This document shows positions 7,548 to 14,600 of a DNA stretch of 43,123 bases, in pieces (position 1 is the stretch's first letter; each line of letters opens with the position of its first letter). This stretch comes from Candidatus Saccharimonadota bacterium (lineage in GTDB: Bacteria; Patescibacteriota; Saccharimonadia; Saccharimonadales; Saccharimonadaceae). The DNA lies in assembly GCA_017404955.1 (NCBI GenBank), contig JAFRBH010000002.1, positions 1-43,123 of the forward strand. The letters are read 5' to 3'. Below the pieces are notes generated by a model. It did not search any database and had not been told where the DNA came from. It was given only the letters and a program-made list of their open reading frames with translations. The translations under genes and the position numbers were made by a program.

Positions 7548-8525
7548 TTACCCTCTTGGCGGCTCGCCTTCAGCATCTTCTAATAATTTCTTAGATTTGA
7601 TTTCGTACCTTCTGCCATTGACTGGAGAAACATAATAATCTTCATTCACTAAGTTCACAAACATTGCCAAATCTTTGTCGTCCATAATGATAATACTATC
7701 GTCATCATCAGTCATCAACTCAAGTTCCATCTTATCAGCATAATCAATCAACTGCTCCTGACTCATTTCATTTTCGAGATCAAAAGCTTGAACTTTCTTC
7801 AAAAGTGGTTTTCTGTCTTGCAATAGCGAATCAAGCGTTAACCCCTCAGAAAAACTAAGTTTGTATTTCTTTTGGAGCTCTTTAGCCTTCTCCTCGGCAA
7901 TCACCTGCGCTTTATAATCATATTGAAATAAAGTTTCAAACTTTGGCTGATTAAAAATCACTACTGTATTGTCAATAATTGCCACCTGGTTATCAGTCGG
8001 CATTTTAATAGCTACTTCTGCAGAAAAAGGCTCAAAGCTTTCACCATTTAACTCCCAAGAAGATGCGCCTTTAAGAGCAGAAGAAGCAGAGATACCTTTT
8101 GCAATATAAAACACCTTGGTACCATTTTCCCCGCCAGGATAAGAAAATTTCGCAATAATACCCTTAATCTTCTTAAATTCGTATTCGTTGTCAGAGAAGA
8201 AATCAATATCTTTATATTCATTCTCAATTAGATGAAGTAAGGTTTCGGCCCTGCCTACTTTGGAAAGATCAGTTCTGTAAATAACTTTATCTTCCCCATC
8301 AGAAAGCTCATAATCTCTGCATTCTAGACCTTTATCCGCCTCTTCAATGATATATTTTACTGCGGCGTTCATAAACATTTCTTTAACGTTGCCAGTCAAA
8401 GAATCAGAATAGCATACCTTGTATGGCGTATAATTTTTGTTGAACAAAAATAATTCTACCGAAACATTATTTTTTATCTCATCCACCTCGTTTGCCCACT
8501 GGAAAACATCAAACTTTTCCGCCAT
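7548..8525 (-). CDS. DUF4868 / KwaB-like protein
   Basis: 325 residues, soluble, acidic. The layout resembles DUF4868, the domain of KwaB from the Kiwa anti-phage system: KKIKGIIAKFSY near the middle, then IIDNTVVIFNQPKFETLFQYD, a helical stretch with RKPLLKKVQAF, and a C-terminal LVNEDYYVSPVNGRRYEIKSKKLL. These match the family pattern as I remember it; no profile search was possible. No four-helix membrane KwaA partner is encoded nearby. It sits third in an operon rnhA-CYTH-this gene-xseA-xseB, one base from xseA, so a role with nucleic-acid degradation is inferred. GGAGG lies 6 bases before the ATG. Confidence 0.6.
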   Translation of the reverse strand: MAEKFDVFQWANEVDEIKNNVSVELFLFNKNYTPYKVCYSDSLTGNVKEMFMNAAVKYIIEEADKGLECRDYELSDGEDKVIYRTDLSKVGRAETLLHLIENEYKDIDFFSDNEYEFKKIKGIIAKFSYPGGENGTKVFYIAKGISASSALKGASSWELNGESFEPFSAEVAIKMPTDNQVAIIDNTVVIFNQPKFETLFQYDYKAQVIAEEKAKELQKKYKLSFSEGLTLDSLLQDRKPLLKKVQAFDLENEMSQEQLIDYADKMELELMTDDDDSIIIMDDKDLAMFVNLVNEDYYVSPVNGRRYEIKSKKLLEDAEGEPPRG

Positions 8526-8556
8526 ATTATACCTCCAATTTTAGTATTTTAATCTG

Positions 8557-9123
8557 TTACTTTGTGTTAATTATATCATTCTTTTGAATCATCTCAAGAT
8601 ATGACTCTTGAGAAATTTTCTTTTTGGACAAATGGAATAATTTTAGTGTTCGCTGAAGATCATCCATCACTTCACTAACTTTTTCATTTTCATCTAGAGC
8701 GGTGTCAATCTTTACATAATGTCCAGGCAAATTGTCGACTTTATCAAGATAAATCCTAGAAGTCTCTCCTAGCTCAATTCTCTTTCTGCGACGGCTAACT
8801 TCTGCTGCTAAAACAAACCCTAACTGATGAAGCATATTTACAATCTCGGCATAATCTTTTACCTCGGAGCGATCGGTAATCTCAATACCAGAGTCTTCAA
8901 TATGGCGTTTTAAAATCAATTTATACTTAGCAGGCTCATCGACGGAACGCATTTCAGTACGCATAATTAAACGTGGCAAGTTCATCCCACGCTTGAAACC
9001 TCTTGGAACATAAATACGATCATGCTGATAAAGAGTTGGTTCAAACTCCAAATCAATCTCACGCATACGCTTCTCAAATTCAGCGATGTCGTCAACTTTT
9101 ACTTTTACGGTCACCCTTTTCAT
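8557..9123 (-). CDS. CYTH-domain protein (class IV adenylate cyclase / triphosphatase fold)
   Basis: 188 residues with the triphosphate-tunnel layout: HDRIYVP, PRLIMRTEMR, KYKLILKRHIEDSGIEITDRSEV, RRRKRIEL and IYLDKVDNLPGHYVKI, i.e. the alternating basic and acidic strands of CyaB or thiamine-triphosphatase-like proteins. The usual N-terminal ExExK metal-binding motif is not intact (the protein begins MKRVTVKVKVDD), so catalysis may be altered. The ATG overlaps the rnhA stop by four bases (ATGA), so the two are coupled. The substrate cannot be told from sequence. Confidence 0.75.
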   Translation of the reverse strand: MKRVTVKVKVDDIAEFEKRMREIDLEFEPTLYQHDRIYVPRGFKRGMNLPRLIMRTEMRSVDEPAKYKLILKRHIEDSGIEITDRSEVKDYAEIVNMLHQLGFVLAAEVSRRRKRIELGETSRIYLDKVDNLPGHYVKIDTALDENEKVSEVMDDLQRTLKLFHLSKKKISQESYLEMIQKNDIINTK

Positions 9124-9536
9124 ATGGTTGCTCCTTTCCTTGCCTTATTTGCCCATTCATCCGCAATCTCATTCATTTCTGTGCCCACATGGCCTCTAAC
9201 CCAAACGAGCTTAGCTTTACTAGCTTTATATTTTGCATAGAGTTCCTGGACCATCTCCAAATTTTTAATTTCACCGCCCTTCTTCTTCCAACCATTCTGT
9301 TCCCAATTTTCTGCCCATTTAGTCAGAACATTAAGCCAGAATTCTGAATCGGTATGAATTTCTACCTCTTCACCATTGGAAAGATCTAGAGCAGCGATGA
9401 GAGCCGAACCTTCCATTCTGATATTCGTGGTGTCATCCTCTTTGCCAAGTGCAACTGGCTTGCCATCTTCTATCACGGCAAAGCCGCCAGGCCCTGGGTT
9501 AGGAGATGCACTTCCATCTGTCCACAAAATTCTCAT
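9120..9536 (-). CDS. rnhA: Ribonuclease HI
   Basis: 138 residues. Cuts the RNA strand of RNA-DNA hybrids. The catalytic set is present: D7 (WTDGSASPNPGPGG), E42 (RMEGSALIAAL), D63 (HTDSEFW) and D126 (NEIADEWAN), with H116 in the RGHVG loop. First gene of a five-gene operon with the CYTH, DUF4868-like and exonuclease VII genes. The -10 TATAAT (9551-9546) ends 9 bases before the ATG, so the leader is absent or only 2-3 bases. It ends in TGA. Confidence 0.96.
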   Translation of the reverse strand: MRILWTDGSASPNPGPGGFAVIEDGKPVALGKEDDTTNIRMEGSALIAALDLSNGEEVEIHTDSEFWLNVLTKWAENWEQNGWKKKGGEIKNLEMVQELYAKYKASKAKLVWVRGHVGTEMNEIADEWANKARKGATI

Positions 9537-9545
9537 CTTGTCTTA

Positions 9546-9580
9546 ATTATACCATATTTTTCCTAATTTTGCGATATAAT
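9546..9580. promoter_or_regulatory. Divergent promoters of rnhA and rel, both with minimal or no leader
   Basis: Within 50 bases there are two -10 boxes: TATAAT on the minus strand (9551-9546, for rnhA) and TATAAT on the plus strand (9575-9580, for rel, 6 bases before its ATG). Neither gene has a Shine-Dalgarno. Confidence 0.65.
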
Positions 9581-9586
9581 CATAAT

Positions 9587-11023
9587 ATGACAAAGAAAGA
9601 AAGCTCACGCATAGAAGAAGCCATCAGGCTTGCTAAGAAAGCACACGAAGGCCAATTCCGCAAAACTGGTGATCCTTATATCACCCACCCTCTTGCCGTC
9701 ATGAAAATTGTTGAAGATTGGGGTATGGATGAGGATACTATTATTGCTGCTGTACTCCATGACACCATTGAAGATACCGACGTTACTTTACAAGATATTA
9801 AAGACCAATTTGGTGAACAAGTAGCTTTCCTAGTTGATGGCGTCACCAAGCTTGGAGATGTTCGTTCTGGCATGAATGATCTTGACACCTATCTTCCTAG
9901 TACTAAAAATAACCTTTTAAGACTTCTAGTTGCTACAGGCTCAGATATTCGTGTTCTAATTATTAAACTCGCTGATCGTCTGCATAATTTGCGCACGCTT
10001 TCTGCTCTACCACCAGACAAACAAAAGAAAATTGCTAAAGAATCCTTGGAAGTTTTTGCTCCACTTGCAGATAGGCTAAACATGGGACGCCTACGTGTAG
10101 AGATGGCTGATATTGCCTTTTCTTACGTCGACCCAAAGCGCTACAACCAACTTCGTACCATTATTGAAGATTATGAAAAATCTGCTGAGAAAACTATGCA
10201 AAAGGTTAGGAAGGAAGTTTCTGCGGCTCTCGGTCGTGAAAAAATTAAATTCCAAATTTCCGGTCGTGTCAAATCTGTCTACTCCCTCCATAAAAAACTC
10301 ATTAAGCACAACCAAAATATGGGAGAAATCTACGACCTCATGGCGCTCCGTGTAATTGTTAATGATATCACCGATTGTTACCTCACGCTCGGCGTCATCC
10401 ATTCACTCTATATGCCAATGAGTGGCCGCATAAAAGATTATATTGCTATGCCAAAACAAAATGGCTATCAATCTATTCATACCACCGTTATTACCAAAGA
10501 TAAGAAAATTATTGAGTTCCAAATTAGAACTAAAGAAATGCATGAATATGCCGAACGTGGTCTTGCTGCCAGCTTCTATTATAACGAGCAGAAACTTACG
10601 GAAAACTATCGCACTGGCAAAATTGAACACTTACCTACTTCTCTGCTCTGGATTACTGAACTTCAAGAAACCGCCGCCAAACTTCGCGCCGGCAAAAAAG
10701 TTGATATTAAAAAGCTCCGCCTTAATCTCTTTGCTGACAAAATCTTTGTCTATACCCCCAAGGGAGACATTATTGACCTGCCAAAAGGCTCCTTGCCTCT
10801 TGATTTTGCTTACCGCCTCCACTCAGAGATTGGTGGTCGTGTCCGAGGTGTCAAAATTAATGGCAAAATGAGCAGTCTCTCTACCAAACTAAAGCATGGT
10901 GACATTGTTGAAATTATTACTTCCAAAAACCCGACCTATAAAGCCTCTTGGTTTGATAAAATCTTCACCCCACACGCCAGACAAAAACTAAGACAGCAAC
11001 TAGGTAAATTGGGGAAACAGTAA
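9587..11023 (+). CDS. rel: RelA/SpoT-type (p)ppGpp synthetase/hydrolase
   Basis: 478 residues. N-terminal HD hydrolase domain with H34 (YITHPL), H58-D59 and E62-D63 (LHDTIEDT) and KLADRLHNLRTL; synthetase domain with RVKSVYSLHKKL, YDLMALRVIV, KDYIAMPKQNGYQSIHTTV and IEFQIRTKEMHEYAERG; then a TGS domain (IFVYTPKGDIIDLPKGSLPLDFAYRLHSEIG). The C-terminal ACT/RRM domain of long Rel proteins is missing: the protein stops soon after TGS. It probably both makes and degrades the stringent-response alarmone. The ATG at 9587 is chosen because the -10 box ends 6 bases before it; an in-frame upstream ATG at 9506 lies before the promoter. The stop abuts the parB stop with no gap. Confidence 0.95.
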   Translation: MTKKESSRIEEAIRLAKKAHEGQFRKTGDPYITHPLAVMKIVEDWGMDEDTIIAAVLHDTIEDTDVTLQDIKDQFGEQVAFLVDGVTKLGDVRSGMNDLDTYLPSTKNNLLRLLVATGSDIRVLIIKLADRLHNLRTLSALPPDKQKKIAKESLEVFAPLADRLNMGRLRVEMADIAFSYVDPKRYNQLRTIIEDYEKSAEKTMQKVRKEVSAALGREKIKFQISGRVKSVYSLHKKLIKHNQNMGEIYDLMALRVIVNDITDCYLTLGVIHSLYMPMSGRIKDYIAMPKQNGYQSIHTTVITKDKKIIEFQIRTKEMHEYAERGLAASFYYNEQKLTENYRTGKIEHLPTSLLWITELQETAAKLRAGKKVDIKKLRLNLFADKIFVYTPKGDIIDLPKGSLPLDFAYRLHSEIGGRVRGVKINGKMSSLSTKLKHGDIVEIITSKNPTYKASWFDKIFTPHARQKLRQQLGKLGKQ

Positions 11024-11869
11024 TTATTTTTCTAATTTCTTAATTAGATTTTTAAGTTCGTCTTCGTTTTTGCAAGAAAAAGTGATACTTTTCATACCAA
11101 TACGCACTTTAGATTGGAATTTATCAGCAAGCTTTACCTCTTCTTTAGCATAAGCACTAGTCTTAGTAGCTACTGCCGAACTACGTTTCTTGTGTGAAGC
11201 AATAAATTGTTCCACCTGTCTTGCAGTCCAATGTTCCTTTATAATTTTTGGCACAGCTTCTTCGACAATCTCAATTTCGGCTGTCACTAATGGACGCATT
11301 ACGCCCTCTGATAGGTTATACTCGCGCATCGCCTTTTTAGCCATATCTGGAAGCTTTAAAAGTCTCAAACTATTGACGATAGTAGTTTTGTTCTTACCAA
11401 TGCGTTCTGCTACCTGAGCATTATCCATGTTGAATTGCTCTTTTAGCTTGGCATAAGCGGTTGCAAGCTCAATAGCATTCAAATCCTCACGTTGTGCATT
11501 TTCAATAATAGAAAGCTCTAATCGATTCTGTGCATCAAGAGTTCGGACAATTGCTGGAATCTTTGGAATACCAGCAATTTTCGCTGCACGCCAACGGCGC
11601 TCACCCGCTACAATCTGATATTTATCTTCAATCTTGACTACTACGATTGGAGAAAGTACACCAAATTGTTTAATAGAGCTGGCTAGCTCGTTCAAAGCTT
11701 CTTCATCAAAACTCTTTCTTGGCTGTTCTTTATCAGGTTCAACTTCTGAAATTTTCAGCTCTATCAACTTCTCCCCTTTAACCTCATCAGCTGTTGGGTC
11801 AAATTCTTCATCTACAAGCTCCGTTGGAATCAAACTTTCAAAACCTCTACCTAAACCATGTTTCACCAT
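11024..11869 (-). CDS. parB: Chromosome-partitioning protein ParB (Spo0J-like)
   Basis: 281 residues. Contains the CTP-binding ParB core (ISEVEPDKEQPRKSFDEEALNELASSIKQFG, GERRWRAAKIAG, SIIENAQREDLN), the helix-turn-helix for parS recognition (NAQVAERIGKNKTTIVNSLRLLKLP) and a C-terminal dimerisation segment. Binds parS, spreads as a clamp and works with ParA to segregate the chromosome. AAAGGAGG lies 4 bases before the ATG. Second gene of parA-parB, 29 bases after parA; convergent with rel with zero intergenic bases. Confidence 0.95.
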   Translation of the reverse strand: MVKHGLGRGFESLIPTELVDEEFDPTADEVKGEKLIELKISEVEPDKEQPRKSFDEEALNELASSIKQFGVLSPIVVVKIEDKYQIVAGERRWRAAKIAGIPKIPAIVRTLDAQNRLELSIIENAQREDLNAIELATAYAKLKEQFNMDNAQVAERIGKNKTTIVNSLRLLKLPDMAKKAMREYNLSEGVMRPLVTAEIEIVEEAVPKIIKEHWTARQVEQFIASHKKRSSAVATKTSAYAKEEVKLADKFQSKVRIGMKSITFSCKNEDELKNLIKKLEK

Positions 11870-11898
11870 TTTACCTCCTTTCCGAAATTCCTAATTTT

Positions 11899-12672
11899 CT
11901 ACTTTTTGTTCCCTGTGCGTTTTTCTACTTCACGTGCCAGGTCTTTATAAGCCTTAGCTCCCTTAGAGAACTTATCGTAACTCCCCACTGGGGTACCATG
12001 CGAAGGCGCTTCTGCTACACGCACATTGCGCGGAATAGTAGTTTCAAACACCTTATCTTTGAAGTATTTCTTTACTTCTTCTAATACTTCTGCCGAAAGC
12101 GAGGTACGCTTATCATACATCGTTGCTAATACACCTAGAAGCTTCAAATTAGGGTTTGTAGCCTTCTTAACGAGTTTCATACTGTCCAAGAGCTGTGCCA
12201 CACCTTCTAGTGCGTAAAATTCGGTCTGAACAGGAAGCAATAGATAATCTGAAGCAATCATGCCATTCACCGTAAGAAGTGACAGGCTAGGTGGCGAATC
12301 AATAATAATATAATCAAACTGCTCCCTCACAGAATTGATTGCTTCCTTCAAAATAGTAAATTGCTTTTTACCCTTAGTGACTTCTACTTCAGCATTGGCC
12401 AGCTCTGGGGTAGTTGGTGCTAAATATAGATTCTTATACTTAGTCTCTATAATCGCATCGGAGAGCTGAGACTGGCCCAAAACCACCTCTGTCATGCTAC
12501 TATCTAAATCTGACTTTTCCATACCCAAACCAGAAGTTGCATTCCCCTGCGGATCAAAATCAACTAGCAGTACTTTGAACTTATCTTTTGCTAAGAAATA
12601 GCCAAGGTTAACTGCTGTCGTAGTTTTTCCTACACCTCCCTTTTGATTCGTAATCGAAATCACAATAGCCAT
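11899..12672 (-). CDS. parA: Chromosome-partitioning ATPase ParA (Soj-like)
   Basis: 257 residues. Deviant Walker A KGGVGKTT at residues 11-18, Walker A' DFDPQGNATSGLG, Walker B YIIIDSPPSLSLLT: the typical MinD/ParA-type ATPase without an N-terminal HTH, i.e. the chromosomal Soj form. ATP-dependent dimers bind DNA nonspecifically and move ParB-parS complexes. -10 TATAAT (12684-12679) ends 6 bases before the ATG, a leaderless arrangement. Confidence 0.96.
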   Translation of the reverse strand: MAIVISITNQKGGVGKTTTAVNLGYFLAKDKFKVLLVDFDPQGNATSGLGMEKSDLDSSMTEVVLGQSQLSDAIIETKYKNLYLAPTTPELANAEVEVTKGKKQFTILKEAINSVREQFDYIIIDSPPSLSLLTVNGMIASDYLLLPVQTEFYALEGVAQLLDSMKLVKKATNPNLKLLGVLATMYDKRTSLSAEVLEEVKKYFKDKVFETTIPRNVRVAEAPSHGTPVGSYDKFSKGAKAYKDLAREVEKRTGNKK

Positions 12673-12678
12673 ATGTCT

Positions 12679-12684
12679 ATTATA
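12679..12684 (-). promoter_or_regulatory. -10 box of parA (leaderless arrangement)
   Basis: TATAAT on the minus strand with 6 bases to the ATG at 12672; no Shine-Dalgarno between. Confidence 0.6.
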
Positions 12685-12707
12685 TCACACTTATGGTTTC
12701 GACAAGT

Positions 12708-12756
12708 ATTTACTTATTTTTTAAGATATGATAAAATGTAGAGAGTAAATAAGGAT
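12708..12756 (+). promoter_or_regulatory. Promoter and ribosome binding site of rplU
   Basis: A TTTACT and a TAAAAT box separated by 17 bases precede rplU, followed by a leader with AAGGA about 6 bases before the ATG at 12761. Unlike its divergent neighbour parA this transcript has a real leader. Confidence 0.5.
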
Positions 12757-12760
12757 TAAT

Positions 12761-13069
12761 ATGAAGAAAGCAGTCATTTTAGTCGGCGGTAAGCAATATC
12801 TTGTCGCTGAAAAAGAGACCCTACGGGTGGACCTCCTCCCGGCAGGCACTAAAGAGCTCGAAACTGGTGCTTTACTTCTCATTGATGGTGACAAAACCAC
12901 TGTTGGTACACCAGAGGTGAAGGGCGTAAAAGTTTCGGCAAAAGTAGTAGAAGAAAAGGTTGCCGGAGACAAAGTCCGCGTAATCCGCTATCATTCTAAA
13001 AAGCGTGTCCATACTGAAACTGGTCATCGCCAAAAATACAGCTTAATTGAAATCACTTCAATTAAATAA
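12761..13069 (+). CDS. rplU: Large ribosomal subunit protein bL21
   Basis: 102 residues, normal length. MKKAVILVGGKQYLVAEKETLRVDLLPAG and the C-terminal KVRVIRYHSKKRVHTETGHRQKYSLIEI are the family signature. Binds 23S rRNA. In many bacteria rplU is followed by rpmA (bL27); here it stands alone and its 3' end runs into the second long hairpin element. Confidence 0.96.
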   Translation: MKKAVILVGGKQYLVAEKETLRVDLLPAGTKELETGALLLIDGDKTTVGTPEVKGVKVSAKVVEEKVAGDKVRVIRYHSKKRVHTETGHRQKYSLIEITSIK

Positions 13070-13083
13070 TATCTGGTTAAAAG

Positions 13084-13240
13084 GCTAGAAATAGCAAAAA
13101 CTTCTAGAATATTAAGGAGTTTTCCCAACAAAAATAAATTCTAATACCTTGCGAGTACCGTTTAGTCGGGCACAGCAAGGATTAGAGTTTATTTTTATTA
13201 GACGAAAACGACTATTCTAGAAGTTTTTACTATTTCTAGC
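13084..13240. repeat. Long hairpin element 2 with the same apical motif
   Basis: Between the convergent ends of rplU and the surface protein gene. Outer stem: 13084-13094 pairs with 13230-13240 (11 pairs), one mismatch, then 13096-13111 with 13213-13228 (16 pairs). Middle: 13119-13124 with 13204-13209. Inner stem: 13130-13145 with 13181-13196 (16 pairs, one G-T). Upper stem CCTTGC/GCAAGG (13147-13152 and 13175-13180). Apical loop 13153-13174 holds ACCGTTTAGTCGGGC, identical over these 15 bases to element 1 although the stems differ in sequence. GACG follows the inner hairpin in both. Likely a two-way terminator at least; more may be encoded. Confidence 0.8.
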
Positions 13241-13242
13241 TG

Positions 13243-14571
13243 TTAGTCTTTCTTCTCTGGGGTCTGGATACTATCACGGACAAGATCGTCATTGATATTA
13301 ATATCAGTAGCGCCAGTACCAGAAGCAGCACCACCAGCAACTCTTCTTAACATCTTCTGAGACTTGTAGAAGTAGAAGCCACAACCAGCGATCGCCATAC
13401 CGACAATCACTGCAAGTATTGCTTCGCCAGGACCGGTAGTTGGAAGGCTGGCAGGAGTGGTTGCACAAGCACGATGAACAGTAATTTTAGTTTTGTCAGA
13501 ATTTTGACCATCATTAGTAGCAATATATGCACCATTGTAGACTACTGTATCACCACATGGGAAGATATCGGTGTTGTCTGCTACTCTAGCAGAATATGTC
13601 ACCCAAGCTTCTTCACCAACAATCATCGCACCAAGACCCAAACCATCAGCAAATAATACCTCTGGAGATTTAGAGCCCTCTGGATGACGAGTAGAACCAG
13701 CATATGTAGAGCCATCAACATAAGTTAAACCTTCCGGTAGAAAATCATGAACCGTCACACCAGTCTGCTCTGTCGTACCAGTATTTTTGTAATTAATCTT
13801 AAAGTTCAAAATGTCACCAGGAAGTACGGTAATTTCATCCTTATAGTTTTCTGACAATTCAGAAAGAGCAACCTTCTTGTCTACTGTAAATGCTGGAGCA
13901 TCAGCCTTGATACGATAAGTTACATAACCACCATATTCATTACAGCCAGGTACCATTCCCCACATATTGTCATAATGGCCGATAGTTACACCCTGTTCCC
14001 CAAGCAAGGCATCTCCAGAAAGTATTGTTCCGTCAGTCGTACCATTGTTATGAATTACTGCAGAATTAGGTACAAAACTTAGGTAAACTGGGCTAGAAGC
14101 TTTGAGGTAGGTTGAATCCCAAACTCTTTCTGGCTTAGCATTAGAAGCGCTAATAGAAGCACTAGCTACGCCAATTTCATCAGCATTCAGATAGCTTGGA
14201 AATTCAGTTCTAACATAAGTGTTTCTAGAAATACCAGCACCACTAGCATTTAGTGATGCAGAGGCATCATTATGGTAGTAAATGGAAATCTGGTATTCTT
14301 TGCCGGGAACGAGCTCAACTTCATCGCTCTCAGTCTCTACGCCAACTTCACGTACTCTCACAAAGTTTCTCTCATCCCCAAGGAATGGGTTATCTGTGAT
14401 TGAGTTAAAGGTTACGTGATCAGCTGGACTATTCCAAGTATAGGTAGCTCTATCTTGCGGTCCCCACGATTCTTCTTCAACTGCGGAAGCATCGCTAAAC
14501 TGCGCTGCAGTTACACCAAAGGCAAGTGCTGCTACCGGTAAAACTGCGAGTCTTTTGATTTTTGTTTTCAT
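13243..14571 (-). CDS. LPxTG-like surface protein with DUF11-type domain
   Basis: 442 residues. Signal peptide 1-30 (MKTKIKRLAVLPVAALAFGVTAAQFSDASA), a beta-rich extracellular region, a DUF11-type repeat at about 235-370 (VLPGDILNFKINYKNTGTTEQTGVTVHDFLPEGLTYVDGS), then LPTTGPGEA near residue 385, a membrane helix and a basic cluster followed by a tail of about 35 residues. The LPxTG-helix-positive order fits sortase sorting, but the cytoplasmic tail is longer than in classical substrates. Such proteins are common in Saccharibacteria, which live attached to host bacteria, so adhesion is a fair but unproven guess. GAAAGGAG stands before the ATG. Last gene of a three-gene operon ending in the long hairpin. 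Confidence 0.85.
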   Translation of the reverse strand: MKTKIKRLAVLPVAALAFGVTAAQFSDASAVEEESWGPQDRATYTWNSPADHVTFNSITDNPFLGDERNFVRVREVGVETESDEVELVPGKEYQISIYYHNDASASLNASGAGISRNTYVRTEFPSYLNADEIGVASASISASNAKPERVWDSTYLKASSPVYLSFVPNSAVIHNNGTTDGTILSGDALLGEQGVTIGHYDNMWGMVPGCNEYGGYVTYRIKADAPAFTVDKKVALSELSENYKDEITVLPGDILNFKINYKNTGTTEQTGVTVHDFLPEGLTYVDGSTYAGSTRHPEGSKSPEVLFADGLGLGAMIVGEEAWVTYSARVADNTDIFPCGDTVVYNGAYIATNDGQNSDKTKITVHRACATTPASLPTTGPGEAILAVIVGMAIAGCGFYFYKSQKMLRRVAGGAASGTGATDININDDLVRDSIQTPEKKD

Positions 14572-14600
14572 TTTTTCTCCTTTCTTCCCTTTTTTATTTA

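Noticed and set aside
9506-9586. N-terminal extension of Rel by 27 residues from an upstream in-frame ATG
   Set aside because: The extension lies upstream of and across the -10 box, reads through the rnhA start region and has no resemblance to Rel N-termini.
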